Positions 8,877 to 18,163 of a stretch of 64,000 nt of DNA are shown here, piece by piece. Within the stretch, counting starts at the first letter, position 1; each line of letters opens with the position of its first letter. The DNA is taken from assembly GCF_006352025.1 (NCBI RefSeq), contig NZ_CP040936.1:124001-188000 (forward strand). The letters run 5' to 3'. The notes beneath the pieces were generated by a model, which was not told the DNA's origin, searched no databases, and saw only the letters and a list, made by a program, of their open reading frames with translations. The translations under genes were made by a program, and so were the position numbers. This DNA is from Hymenobacter sp. DG01. GTDB lineage: Bacteria > Bacteroidota > Bacteroidia > Cytophagales > Hymenobacteraceae.

Positions 8877-8949
8877 GTGAATGAGTGATTGAGTGAGTAA
8901 TTGAGTAAACAAGTGATTAACTCACTCATTCACTCAATTACTCATTCAC
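8877..8949. repeat. TGAGTGAA-unit inverted repeat between tamB and ftsX
   Basis: The left arm (8877-8907) and right arm (8920-8949) are inverted copies made of GTGAATGAGTGATTGAG-like four-base units, with a 12-base spacer. The right arm contains the TGA stop codon of the tamB-like gene (8946-8948), and the left arm begins four bases from the ftsX ATG. Nearly the whole gap is palindrome. Confidence 0.8.
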
Positions 8950-11900
8950 ATACTGGTGCGGGGGTCGTCGTCGATTTGTAGTTCGCGGGCTTTGCGGGCG
9001 TTCTGGTCGCGGCGGCGCAGGCGCTTACGGGCCACCAGTTCCCGGAACGAATCAAACTGCTCAGTGTGCAGCAACGATACGCCGGCGCGGGCCTGGTTTA
9101 CCTGGCTCAGGCCGGTCAGGTCGCGGGGGGTAGTCTCGTAGCGCAGCTTGGCCCGGAATTTCCCATCGGGGCGCAAGTAGTATTCCAGGCTCAGGTCCCC
9201 GATCAGGGAGTTCTGGGCGTTGGCTACCGGCTGCGGCCCACCCGGTACGCCCGTGCCGGTGTTGCTGCCCAGGCTACCCTCGCGGGTAATGCGCAGGCGG
9301 CCGTTGAGGAAGGAGTAGCTCAGGCGCAGCTGCAGGGCCTGCAGGTCATCGGCGGTCAGGCCGTTCAGGTTAAAGCTGATTTCGAGGTTGGGGTCAATCT
9401 GCGAAGTCAGCAGCCCCAACTGGGTGGAGATAATCTGGCCCAGGCTGTTGCCCAGGGCGTTGTTGCCGCCTTCCAGCCGCGTGACAGCCAGGGAGCCTAC
9501 CGGGGTCAGCTGCCGGAACACCACCAGGCTGAATACCTGCCGGTTCAGCTCCTGCTCGTCGTTGCGGATAGCCGAGAAGAACGGAGCCAGGTCGCCTTCC
9601 AGAGAAGAGGGAATATCGTTGAACTCCAGGTTAAGCTTAATGATGGGCTGCAGCAAGGGCCCCGTCAGGTTCATCACGGCCGTTACCGGCACCACCACCG
9701 CATTGCTGCCCGTAGAGCCCGTATTGAACACGATGGGCGCCAGCGAGGTGCGTTGGGTATAAGTGGCCGTTACGTTCATTTCGCCGGCCAGCGGGTCGCC
9801 GTTCCAGGCAATGGTGCCGCCAGGCCGCACCACAAATTCCTTGTTTACCAGCCCCTGCAGGGTGAAGTTGTAGGCCCCGCGCACAATCTCTACCTGCCCG
9901 TACATGTTGAAGTCGCCGCGGGTATCAATGTTCAGGCGCAGCTGCCCGGTAGCCGTACCCCGGATGATGTCGCCGGTGCTTTCATCCAGCAGCAACTCCA
10001 CGTAAGCATCCGGAGTAATGTCGAGGTTCATGTTCAGCCGAATGCCCGACAAGTCGGTGGTGCCGGCTACGGCCACCGTTTTCGTGCCGGCCGTGTCGGG
10101 CAGGTTGCGGTTCACGAAGCGGATGTAGTTGGCCTGCTCAGCCTTGGCCGCGTTATCGAAGGGTAGGGAAACCCGGGTGCCGGCCTCACTGCGGGCCGTC
10201 ACGTTCATGAACAGGTTGTCGGCCGGGCCGCGCACTACGGCCGTACCCGTGGCGTAAGCCTGCCCGAAGTACAGCTCGTTATCCTTGCGGGTGGTGTTCA
10301 GCACCTGCAGCTTGCGGAAAGAGGCATTCAGATCCAGGCGCATATCCTGAAAGCCCCGCTCGAAGATGTTGCCGTTTACTACCCCCGTATTACCCTGGGG
10401 GTCGCGCACGGTGATGTTCTGCAGGGCAATCCGGTCTTCCAGAAAGCGGATCCGGTCGGTGAAGGTGTAGGTGGTGCCCAGGTAGATAAAGGTCAACTGG
10501 CCATCCGTCACATCGATGTTGCCGGTAAGCACCGGGGCCGCGAGCCGGCCCGTGAGACGTAGCGTACCCACGGCCGTGCCCTGCACATCCCGGAATAAGG
10601 TGTTCAGAAAAGGCTCGGCCAGCTTCACGGGGGCATTATCCAGCACGCCGGTCAGGTTGAGCTGCTGGGTTTCGGCGCTGGGCGTATAGGTGCCCGTTAC
10701 GGCTACCACGCGCTGCTGGTCGCGCTCCACGTCCAGGTTCACGGCCAGGCGCTTGGCGGCATTGTCCCAGTCGCCGCGGCCGGCCACGTCGCCAATTAAC
10801 ACGTTATCCATCTGCAGAGAATCAACCTGCAGGGTAGAGTTGATGACCAGCGGCCCGTACACCCCGCTAATGGTGCCCAGGGCATTTACCCGGCCGGCAA
10901 ACTTCTGCCCGCCGGTCAGGCCGTTGAGGGTGGAAAGCTCAAAATCCTTGACGGTAAGAGCCAGGGGCTTGTTGGGGTTTTCGGAAAGGAAGCCCTGGGC
11001 GCTGATGCTTTGGGTGCCGTTGCTCAGGGTCACGTTCTGAAAGTCGAACTCCTTACCGCCCCCCGAAATCAGCAGGGAGTTGTCTGGGGCAATGGCCCAT
11101 TCTCGGCCCAGCACATTCACCCCCGACCGGCGGAAGGTAATCTGCACGGCGTTGTTGAGGAAGGCCAGAGCCCCGTTGATCTGAGCTTTGTTGGTGGTGC
11201 CCGTCTGGGCCAGGGAGGTCGAGAAGTTGATGCGCTCCTGGTCCCACACGCCTTCCACGTAAAAGTTCTCGGTGGCACCCAGCCCCGGTACCCGCTGCCG
11301 CGCCGAGGTAACGCTGGCCTGGGCTAGCACCTCGGGCTGGTAGGGTAGCTTGGAAGTCGTCAGGTCAAAGTCGCTGTCGGCCAGTTGCAGGCTGTCGTAG
11401 CGGAAGCGGTTAATGTGCCCTCCTAGCTGAAAAAACGAGGTTTGTCCGTTGCGGAAACTACCGTCGATGCGGGTAGAGTCGGAAACGGACAGCTGGGGCA
11501 TAAACAGGTGCAGCACCGGGTTCGGGCGCTTCAGGTAAAGGTTCAGGGCAATTTGGTAGTCGGGGAGGGGGCGCTGGCGCTTGCGGCGGTAGTAGTCGGC
11601 AATGGCCGCGTCGTTGCTCTGGAAGTTGAGGCGGTACTCCGTCACCAGGGTCGTTACGTCGCGCAACACCGTGGTAGGCGTAAAGCTGCCGGCCAGGTCC
11701 AGGTTCAGCACCTCCGAGCGCACCGTGAGGCGGCGCTGCCCGCCCCCATAGCGGCTGATTACGTCCAGGGTGTCAATCGGCACGGTGCGGCCGGCATAGG
11801 CCAGGCGGGAGTTGCGCAGGCGCACGTAGCCCAGCAGATTGTCCAGCTTCAGCCCCCGGAACTTCACATCGGCGGTAGTGGCTACGGTTACGCTTTGGCG

Positions 11901-13532
11901 GGTCAGGCCCAGAGCGCGCAGGTCGGCGCGGCGGACGCGGGCGCGCACATCAAAGGCCTGAGTGGCTTTGTTCAGGTCAATGGTACCGTCGGCGTCAAAC
12001 TGCAGGCTAGGGTCGTTGGCGGCCACGGTGCCCGTGAACGACTCGCGGCTGAACTTGCCGTTGGTGGTAATGTTGCGGTAGCGGTAGCCGTTCAGCCAAA
12101 TACTTTGCACCGTAGCGTTAGCCGTAAGGCGGGCCGTACTCAGGTCGAAACCGACGCCAGCTACCTTGCCGTTCATGGTCACGTCACGCACCACGCTTTC
12201 ATCGCCTAGCAGCCGGCCCAGCTGAAAGCCGGTGGTGCGTACCTGCCCCTCGTAGCTGGAGTAGCGCGGGTCGGTCTTGAATTTCAGGTTAACGTCGCTG
12301 ACCACCGAGCCCAGGGCCGTTTGGAACGAGCCGTTGGCTACAAAGTCGTTGTAGAAGCCCAAAAACTGGCCTTTGAGTTTCACTACCCCCAACCGCTGCA
12401 CGTAGGGCCAGCCCGAGGCCGGGATATAGCGCCGGATGTCGCGCCCATCAATTACGGAGGGCTGCAGGCGCATCTCCACGAAGCTTTCCTTGATATTCGG
12501 CAGGCCTTCCACGTTGATGTCGCCCTTCACCCGCGAGTTGCGGCCGTAGCGGATGTCGAGGTTTTTGGTGGTGAAGTTGCGAACGTAGCCCTTGGCCTGC
12601 CCCGAAATCAGGACAGTTTCCTTTAGCTCGCGCATGAACTTCTGGGGCGCGAACTTGGCAATGTCGTCGGAGTTAACGCGGCTGGGCTGGAGCCGGGCAA
12701 TGACCTTTACTGAGTCGTTGAAATCGGTGAAGTTGAGGAAGTGGTCGTACTCAAAGCGGACGTAGTTGCTGAGTTGGCTATTCTGCACCCGCAGCATCAT
12801 CTTATCAAACTCCCAGAACTTGCCCGAATAGGTCATGTCGGAGGTCAGCTCCCGCAGGCGTGTGCCGGAGGGCGTGTCCACGGTGCGCATCCCCTTGATA
12901 TTGGCGTGAATCGTGTCGCCCTTAAACCAGAGCTGGTCGGCATCGGCGTAGATGCTGTCCAGGTACATGTGGGCGTAATCCATGGACAGGCCATACTCCG
13001 GGATGCGCGGCACATCCTGGCGCTCCAGCACGAAGCGGCCATTGCGCAGGCCAATGGCTTCGATCTTAAAGTCGAAAGGCTTGCTGACTTTGGTGGTATC
13101 GGAGGGGCCCAGCAGGCGCTTCACGGAGCTGATGAACTGGGTGAGGGTAGTAGAATCGGGCTGGTCCTTATAGGTAACCAAGTTGAACCGCGGCTCTTCA
13201 AGCGTGAGCTTGCCCACGTGCAGGTGGCTGGGGTCGAAGACGGTGAACAGACGAATGTCCGCGTCGGCCCGCCCGATGTTGAACAGCTCATTGCCGCGCC
13301 GGTCAAGGACCCGCACGCCTTCCAACAGCACCCGCGAGAAGGGGCGCACATCCACCCGGCCTACCAGCACTTTCTGCCCCAGCTTATCGGTGAGGATGCT
13401 GGCGGCGCGCTGGGCCAGGTCGGTCTGTACGCTCGGAATGCGCAAGGCCACCAGTGCACCTACCACCGCCAGAATCACCAGCAGGAGCAGGGCAAACAGA
13501 ACCTTGAGCGTGACGGACAGAAAACGAGGCAC
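8946..13532 (-). CDS. TamB-like translocation/assembly module protein (DUF490)
   Basis: About 1,528 residues: one N-terminal membrane anchor (residues 6-32, LKVLFALLLLVILAVVG), a very long stretch of beta-strand-rich repeats, and a C-terminal DUF490/TamB domain (from about residue 1150, with DPLAGEMNVTATY and RLSYSFLNGRLRI). TamB-type proteins span the periplasm and help insert outer-membrane proteins or move lipids. No ATG is available near the N-terminus. I choose GTG at 13532 because it places the protein start just before the helix and 39 bases after a TATCTTTG element; a TTG at 13643 is the alternative. It is divergent from tsaD, as in many Bacteroidota. Confidence 0.88.
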   Translation of the reverse strand: MPRFLSVTLKVLFALLLLVILAVVGALVALRIPSVQTDLAQRAASILTDKLGQKVLVGRVDVRPFSRVLLEGVRVLDRRGNELFNIGRADADIRLFTVFDPSHLHVGKLTLEEPRFNLVTYKDQPDSTTLTQFISSVKRLLGPSDTTKVSKPFDFKIEAIGLRNGRFVLERQDVPRIPEYGLSMDYAHMYLDSIYADADQLWFKGDTIHANIKGMRTVDTPSGTRLRELTSDMTYSGKFWEFDKMMLRVQNSQLSNYVRFEYDHFLNFTDFNDSVKVIARLQPSRVNSDDIAKFAPQKFMRELKETVLISGQAKGYVRNFTTKNLDIRYGRNSRVKGDINVEGLPNIKESFVEMRLQPSVIDGRDIRRYIPASGWPYVQRLGVVKLKGQFLGFYNDFVANGSFQTALGSVVSDVNLKFKTDPRYSSYEGQVRTTGFQLGRLLGDESVVRDVTMNGKVAGVGFDLSTARLTANATVQSIWLNGYRYRNITTNGKFSRESFTGTVAANDPSLQFDADGTIDLNKATQAFDVRARVRRADLRALGLTRQSVTVATTADVKFRGLKLDNLLGYVRLRNSRLAYAGRTVPIDTLDVISRYGGGQRRLTVRSEVLNLDLAGSFTPTTVLRDVTTLVTEYRLNFQSNDAAIADYYRRKRQRPLPDYQIALNLYLKRPNPVLHLFMPQLSVSDSTRIDGSFRNGQTSFFQLGGHINRFRYDSLQLADSDFDLTTSKLPYQPEVLAQASVTSARQRVPGLGATENFYVEGVWDQERINFSTSLAQTGTTNKAQINGALAFLNNAVQITFRRSGVNVLGREWAIAPDNSLLISGGGKEFDFQNVTLSNGTQSISAQGFLSENPNKPLALTVKDFELSTLNGLTGGQKFAGRVNALGTISGVYGPLVINSTLQVDSLQMDNVLIGDVAGRGDWDNAAKRLAVNLDVERDQQRVVAVTGTYTPSAETQQLNLTGVLDNAPVKLAEPFLNTLFRDVQGTAVGTLRLTGRLAAPVLTGNIDVTDGQLTFIYLGTTYTFTDRIRFLEDRIALQNITVRDPQGNTGVVNGNIFERGFQDMRLDLNASFRKLQVLNTTRKDNELYFGQAYATGTAVVRGPADNLFMNVTARSEAGTRVSLPFDNAAKAEQANYIRFVNRNLPDTAGTKTVAVAGTTDLSGIRLNMNLDITPDAYVELLLDESTGDIIRGTATGQLRLNIDTRGDFNMYGQVEIVRGAYNFTLQGLVNKEFVVRPGGTIAWNGDPLAGEMNVTATYTQRTSLAPIVFNTGSTGSNAVVVPVTAVMNLTGPLLQPIIKLNLEFNDIPSSLEGDLAPFFSAIRNDEQELNRQVFSLVVFRQLTPVGSLAVTRLEGGNNALGNSLGQIISTQLGLLTSQIDPNLEISFNLNGLTADDLQALQLRLSYSFLNGRLRITREGSLGSNTGTGVPGGPQPVANAQNSLIGDLSLEYYLRPDGKFRAKLRYETTPRDLTGLSQVNQARAGVSLLHTEQFDSFRELVARKRLRRRDQNARKARELQIDDDPRTSM

Positions 13533-13570
13533 AGACGGCAGAAACAAGGGAAGCAACAGGCTGCCCGAAG

Positions 13571-13578
13571 CAAAGATA
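13571..13578 (-). promoter_or_regulatory. -7 element (TATCTTTG) of the tamB-like gene
   Basis: An exact TAnnTTTG match on the minus strand. Initiation near 13564 would give a leader of about 32 bases before GTG 13532 and would exclude the upstream TTG start. This is the main reason for choosing the GTG. Confidence 0.6.
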
Positions 13579-13803
13579 CAGGGTTGGCCCTCACCGTTGC
13601 CTGGCAAATAAGCCCGGCGGAAAAACGTTACGGGCCGCGCCAAGGTTAGTTAAAAACGCAAGCGGCGGCAATCTGGTGTTTTGCCCCGACCTTTGCGCTG
13701 AATCAAGGAGGTAGGGAGCAGGGCTTGCCCCTACGGCCTATGTTACTTTGGCAGTCACTGATTCTAAAATAGGTTGATTCCTTCCCTTTCTGCTCATTTC
13801 CCT

Positions 13804-14811
13804 ATGCATCCCGTCATTCTCGCCATCGAATCTTCCTGCGACGATACCTCGGCCGCCGTACTGGCAGGTGGTGAAATTCGCTCCAACGTGGTGGCTACCC
13901 AGCAGGTGCACGAGCAGTACGGGGGAGTAGTGCCCGAACTGGCCTCGCGCGCCCACCAGCAGCACCTGATTCCGGTAGTGGAGGCGGCTCTGCAGAAAGC
14001 CGGCATCAGCAAGCAGGACCTCGATGCGGTGGCGTTTACTCAGGGGCCGGGGTTGCTGGGTTCCTTGCTGGTAGGCGGCATGTTCGCCAAAACGCTGGCC
14101 CTGGCCCTGGGCAAACCCCTGATTGCCGTCAACCACATGCGGGCTCACATTCTGGCCCACTTCATTGACGCCCCGCGCCCCGTGTTTCCGTTTCTGTGCC
14201 TCACCGTCAGCGGCGGCCACACCCAGCTGGTGGTAGTGCGCAGCGCCCTGGATATGGAAATCATCGGCCAGACTATTGACGACGCGGCCGGCGAAGCCTT
14301 CGACAAAACCGCCAAGCTGCTCGGCCTACCCTATCCCGGCGGCCCCCACCTCGATAAGCTGGCCCGCCAGGGCAACCCAACCCGGTTCCCCTTCCCCGTA
14401 GGAGCCATGCCGGGCTACGATTTCTCGTTTAGTGGCCTGAAAACAGCGGTGCTCTACTTCCTCAAAAAGGAAACGACCCAGAACCCCGACTTTGTGCAGG
14501 AAAACCTGGCCGACCTCTGCGCCAGCATCCAGCACACCATCATCCAGACGCTGCTGCGCCAGCTGCGCCGCGCCGCCCACGACCAGGGCCTCACCCAGAT
14601 TGCCCTGGCTGGCGGGGTAGCGGCCAACAGTGGCCTGCGCCAGGCCCTGCAGCAGGAGGCTGAGTCTCAGGGCTGGCAGGTGTTTATTCCGGCTTTCCAA
14701 TATTGCACCGACAATGCCGGGATGGTGGCCATGACGGCCCAGTTTCAGTACGAGGCCGGCGACTTTGCCGATCAGCTCGTCAGCTCCGATCCGCGCCTGA
14801 AGCTGGGGTAG
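13804..14811 (+). CDS. tsaD: tRNA threonylcarbamoyladenosine transferase TsaD
   Basis: A 335-residue TsaD, the catalytic subunit that transfers the threonylcarbamoyl group to A37 of ANN-decoding tRNAs, working with TsaB and TsaE encoded elsewhere. The metal-binding motif HMRAH gives His111 and His115. The N-terminal LAIESSCDDTSAA motif and the ATP-site SGGHTQL are intact. The ATG at 13804 is chosen; an upstream in-frame codon adds ten non-conserved residues. smpB follows in the same direction. A near-consensus TTACTTTG at 13743-13750 may be part of the promoter. Confidence 0.97.
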   Translation: MHPVILAIESSCDDTSAAVLAGGEIRSNVVATQQVHEQYGGVVPELASRAHQQHLIPVVEAALQKAGISKQDLDAVAFTQGPGLLGSLLVGGMFAKTLALALGKPLIAVNHMRAHILAHFIDAPRPVFPFLCLTVSGGHTQLVVVRSALDMEIIGQTIDDAAGEAFDKTAKLLGLPYPGGPHLDKLARQGNPTRFPFPVGAMPGYDFSFSGLKTAVLYFLKKETTQNPDFVQENLADLCASIQHTIIQTLLRQLRRAAHDQGLTQIALAGGVAANSGLRQALQQEAESQGWQVFIPAFQYCTDNAGMVAMTAQFQYEAGDFADQLVSSDPRLKLG

Positions 14812-14921
14812 TAATCCAAGCCTGCAAACCCTACCCCTTACTTTCCCCGAACCTGTTTCGCAACCTTGCCCCCGGCATTTGCGAACCTTGCTACTGCCAC
14901 CCTTTCCGTGGCTCCTTCCTT

Positions 14922-15395
14922 ATGGCAACCAAAAAAGACGATACTCCCAAGCGCGTTAATATTCTCAACCGCCGCGCCAGTCACGAATACGCGTTCATCG
15001 TGAAGTACGACGCGGGCATTATGCTGCAGGGAACCGAAATCAAGAGCATCCGCGACGGTAGCGTGCAGATTCAGGACGGTTTCTGCACCTTCCACCCCGA
15101 TGGCAGCCTGTGGGTGCACAACCTTACCATTGCCAAGTACACGGAGGGTACCTACAACAACCACGAGCCCACCCGCCCCCGAAAGCTCCTGCTCAACAAG
15201 CGCGAATTGAAGCAGCTGGCCAACAAAAATCAGGAGCAGGGCCTCACTATCATTCCCATCCGGATGTTCGTGAACGACCGGGGCTTCGCCAAGCTGGAAA
15301 TTGCCCTGGCCAAAGGCAAAAAGCTCTTCGACAAGCGCGACGACCTGAAAGCCAAAGACCAGAAGCGCGAAATGGACCGTGCCCGGGACTATTAG
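14922..15395 (+). CDS. smpB: SsrA (tmRNA)-binding protein
   Basis: A 157-residue SmpB. It delivers tmRNA to stalled ribosomes in trans-translation. Conserved features include the N-terminal ILNRRASHEYAF, the GTEIKS turn, the RPRKLLLNKREL segment and a basic C-terminal tail (KREMDRARDY) that mimics mRNA in the decoding centre. Start is ATG 14922 (MATKKDD); the open frame further upstream overlaps the end of tsaD and is not conserved-looking. The tmRNA gene is not in the window. A TGAGTGAA repeat begins three bases after the stop. Confidence 0.97.
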   Translation: MATKKDDTPKRVNILNRRASHEYAFIVKYDAGIMLQGTEIKSIRDGSVQIQDGFCTFHPDGSLWVHNLTIAKYTEGTYNNHEPTRPRKLLLNKRELKQLANKNQEQGLTIIPIRMFVNDRGFAKLEIALAKGKKLFDKRDDLKAKDQKREMDRARDY

Positions 15396-15397
15396 GC

Positions 15398-15559
15398 GAA
15401 TGAGTGAATGAGTGAATGAGTGAGTTTTCGGGTTGATGTTTGGCGGGCTGCGTTATAAGCAGGAGCTTCGTGTAAATTATATAATGGGTGAACTGCTTAA
15501 CCAGGGTTCCGCGCCACTTTAACGGCGATTCACTCAATCACTCAATCATTCATTCACTC
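15398..15559. repeat. TGAGTGAA-unit inverted repeat between smpB and NlpC/P60 gene
   Basis: The left arm (15398-15425) consists of three and a half GAATGAGT units. The right arm (15528-15559) is ATTCACTCAATC-type sequence in inverted orientation. The left arm starts three bases after the smpB stop, and the right arm ends one base before the GTG start of the next gene. The roughly 100 bases in between show no gene. Confidence 0.75.
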
Positions 15560-15560
15560 A

Positions 15561-16367
15561 GTGGACTACGGAATATGCGCCCTGAGCGCCGTGCCGGTGC
15601 GAGCCGAACCCTCAGACAAGGCCGAAATTGTTACTCAGCTCATCTTTGGGGAGTGCTATTCCATTCTGCGTGCCCAAGACCAGTGGCGCCAGATTCAGCT
15701 AACTGCCGACCAGTACGTGGGCTGGATTGATGTCAAGCAGCATCTGCCTGTAACGCCGGAGTACCTGCACGCCTGGCAGGCCCAGGACCACCCGCGCACC
15801 CTGGACGTGGTGCAGATGGTGAGCGACTCGGCCAGCCGCATTCCGGTAACGCTGGGCACGCGCCTGCCCTTCTACGATGGCATGACCCTACGCCTGGGCG
15901 AGCGGCAGCTGTTCTACAACGGCGCCGCCACCAACCCCCAGAACGGCCACGGTCCCCACGGCCCCGCCGACCAGCGCCTGCGCCTGCTCCAGAAAATGGC
16001 TCTCACGTTTCTGAAGTCGCCCTACCTGTGGGGCGGCAAAACGTTGTTCGGTATTGACTGCTCGGGGCTGATGCAGCAGCTCTACGGCCTGATTGGGGTG
16101 CAGCTCCCGCGCGACGCCAGCCAGCAGATCGATATGGGCCAAACCGTGCATTTCGTTTCCCAGACCCGTCCCGGCGACCTTGCTTTCTTCGACAATGCCG
16201 AGGGGCGCATCATCCACGTAGGCTTGCTGCTGGAAGATCAGCAAATCATTCATGCCAGCGGCGAGGTCCGCATCGACCCCCTGGACCACAACGGCATCTT
16301 CCGCCGCGACTGGCAGAAATACTCCCACAAGCTACGCCTGATCAAGCGCATCCTCCCCGATGATTAA
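15561..16367 (+). CDS. C40 family (NlpC/P60) peptidoglycan peptidase
   Basis: A 268-residue protein with two SH3-like segments (about residues 5-60 and 85-125) followed by an NlpC/P60 domain (145-268). The catalytic Cys167 lies in FGIDCSGLMQQ and His219 in GRIIHVGLLL. Such enzymes cut the gamma-D-Glu to diamino acid bond in cell-wall peptides. No signal peptide is visible, so it may act on imported muropeptides in the cytoplasm, like the YkfC-type enzymes. The start is GTG 15561, directly after the repeat arm; no ATG is suitably placed. Confidence 0.9.
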   Translation: MDYGICALSAVPVRAEPSDKAEIVTQLIFGECYSILRAQDQWRQIQLTADQYVGWIDVKQHLPVTPEYLHAWQAQDHPRTLDVVQMVSDSASRIPVTLGTRLPFYDGMTLRLGERQLFYNGAATNPQNGHGPHGPADQRLRLLQKMALTFLKSPYLWGGKTLFGIDCSGLMQQLYGLIGVQLPRDASQQIDMGQTVHFVSQTRPGDLAFFDNAEGRIIHVGLLLEDQQIIHASGEVRIDPLDHNGIFRRDWQKYSHKLRLIKRILPDD

Positions 16368-16489
16368 CTCCCGGGCTTATCCGGAAAAATGAATATTCAG
16401 CAACCGGCAACTCACAACCCACAACTGTTGTTAATGCGCTAAGAATCATCTAGCTTTCTGGCAGACCAGATTCTTTTTTCTTAGCGTGT

Positions 16490-16984
16490 ATGGACCAAAA
16501 AGTGCTTGTGTTGAACGGTGACTACACGGCTATCACGCTGTGCAGTGTACAGAAGGCCTTCGTGCTTCTGTTTTTGGAAAAAGCCGAGCTGATTGCCAAG
16601 TCCGAAAATGGGGTGCTGCGCACGGTAAGCAAAGCCTACCCCAAGCCCAGCATTATCCGGTTGCAGCGCTACGTGCGCGTGCCCTACAAAGGCATTGCCC
16701 TTAGCAGGCACAACGTGATGAAGCGGGACCATTTCGAGTGCCAGTACTGCGGCTCCACGAAAAACCTGACCCTGGACCACGTGTTGCCTCGAAGTAGGGG
16801 CGGCGACTCCAGTTGGAGCAACCTGCTCACGGCCTGCGCGCGGTGCAACCACGCCAAAGGCCACCGCACCCCACAGGAAGCCGGCCTCACCATCCGGCAG
16901 CAGCCCAAAAAGCCTACCCTCACGGGTTTCCTCAAGCTTAGTGCCGGCACCCTCGACCAGAACTGGCATCCCTACCTCCACTAA
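16490..16984 (+). CDS. HNH endonuclease family protein
   Basis: A 164-residue protein with an HNH domain in the C-terminal two thirds: CQYCG (first zinc-binding pair), LDHVLPRSRGG (HNH core), WSNLLTACARCNHAKG (second Cys pair and final His). The N-terminus (QKVLVLNGDYTAI) is typical of a widely conserved chromosomal HNH group that is not linked to mobile elements; its role is unknown. A terminator follows immediately. A weak inverted repeat (GCGCTAAGAATC near 16436 and GATTCTTTTTTCTTAGCG ending near 16486) lies directly upstream of the ATG. Confidence 0.9.
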   Translation: MDQKVLVLNGDYTAITLCSVQKAFVLLFLEKAELIAKSENGVLRTVSKAYPKPSIIRLQRYVRVPYKGIALSRHNVMKRDHFECQYCGSTKNLTLDHVLPRSRGGDSSWSNLLTACARCNHAKGHRTPQEAGLTIRQQPKKPTLTGFLKLSAGTLDQNWHPYLH

Positions 16985-17014
16985 AACCGGCAGCCCGCGT
17001 GGCTGACCGGTTTT
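16983..17014 (+). terminator. Intrinsic terminator of the HNH gene
   Basis: A stem AAAACCGG..AGCC pairs with GGCT..CCGGTTTT and is followed by a T run. The hairpin starts within the stop codon of the HNH gene. Confidence 0.75.
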
Positions 17015-17073
17015 TTGTTGCTGCTACCGGCAATAGCCGCCGCGCTCAGGTCGGCCACATTCTCAGCTTAGTT

Positions 17074-17116
17074 CACGAAAAAAGCCCCTAACGGAAAGTC
17101 AGGGGCTTTTTTCGTG
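17074..17116. terminator. Bidirectional terminator
   Basis: A perfect 16-bp stem (CACGAAAAAAGCCCCT with its inverse) and an 11-base loop lie between the convergent HNH and alpha/beta-hydrolase genes. Both strands end in a T-rich 3' side. Confidence 0.8.
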
Positions 17117-17134
17117 GCTTAGAACAAGCCGTTA

Positions 17135-18001
17135 CTAATACTGATCGGCCGTGCCGCCTACCTTACCTCCGCTGACAAAGGCCAGCAGGTCGCGGTTGAG
17201 GCGGTCTTTCTCCGTCACGAACAGGCCGTGGGGCGCGCCGCTATACTCCACAAACTGCGCGTGGGGTACGTATTGAGTCATCCGCTCCCCGCTGTTCTTG
17301 GCCGGTACGGTTTCGTCGCTGCTGCCGTGGATGACCAGGGTAGGAACCTTCAGGGTTGCCAGGTCCTGGCGGAAATCGGTGGCGGCGAAGGCATAGACGC
17401 ACTGCTCCGTGGCGCGGGGCGAGGCCAGCTGGCACATGGCCTGCATCCAGTCAAGGGTAGCCTGGCTTACCGGGTGCTTAATGGTGCCCACGCCGAAAAA
17501 CTTCTTGCCGAAGCTCTGCAGAAAATCGAACCGGTCCTTGCGGATGTTCTCCACCATATCATCGAACACCGACTTGTCGGCGCCGTCGGGGTTGTCGTCG
17601 GTTTTCAGTAGGAAGGGCGTCACGGCCGACACAAAGGCCACCCGTACCACGCGGGCTCCGCCGTAGCGGCTCATGTAGCGGGCTACTTCGCCGCCACCCA
17701 TCGAGAAGCCTACCAGTGTCACGTTCTGCAGGTCCAAAGCCTCCAGCACCGCGTTCAAGTCGTCGGCGAAGGTATCGTAGTCGTTGCCCTCCCAGGTTTT
17801 GGAAGAGTTGCCGAAGCCCCGGCGGGTATAAGCCACCACGCGGTTGCCGTGTTTGGGCAGCTCAGCCAGCTGGTATTCCCACATTTCATACGTAGCGGGC
17901 CAGCCGTGAATCAATACAATAGGGTTGCCGGTGCCTTGGTCGATATAGTGCAGTTTTACGTCGCTGCCGTTGGCGTCAGTGCCTACTTTGATGTAGCTCA
18001 T
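17135..18001 (-). CDS. Alpha/beta hydrolase (non-heme haloperoxidase-like)
   Basis: A 288-residue alpha/beta-hydrolase with an intact triad: Ser100 (GFSMGGG), Asp229 (GSSDETVP) and His258 (GAPHGLFV). The oxyanion region is LIHGWPATYEMW. The sequence most resembles the arylesterase/chloroperoxidase group; these are esterases in practice and their peroxidase activity is a side reaction. No signal peptide, so it is cytoplasmic. It stands alone, with a bidirectional terminator downstream. Confidence 0.88.
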   Translation of the reverse strand: MSYIKVGTDANGSDVKLHYIDQGTGNPIVLIHGWPATYEMWEYQLAELPKHGNRVVAYTRRGFGNSSKTWEGNDYDTFADDLNAVLEALDLQNVTLVGFSMGGGEVARYMSRYGGARVVRVAFVSAVTPFLLKTDDNPDGADKSVFDDMVENIRKDRFDFLQSFGKKFFGVGTIKHPVSQATLDWMQAMCQLASPRATEQCVYAFAATDFRQDLATLKVPTLVIHGSSDETVPAKNSGERMTQYVPHAQFVEYSGAPHGLFVTEKDRLNRDLLAFVSGGKVGGTADQY

Positions 18002-18163
18002 ACAGGAAGGGAGTGAAAGTGTGAGGTCAATAAAATCTGTTTATCGTCATACGGATGAGCTAGGCTAGGTGGCTTGCTGATGCCAATATGTTGTACCATC
18101 GGCCAGATCAGGCGCAATTCTCCTTTCTTTGACCCCTGAGCTTCCCTTCTTTTTCACTCCCTC

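Noticed and set aside
15398..15559. CRISPR-like array of TGAGTGAA repeats
   Set aside because: Units are 4-8 bases, contiguous and without spacers, and they form inverted arms; no cas genes are present.
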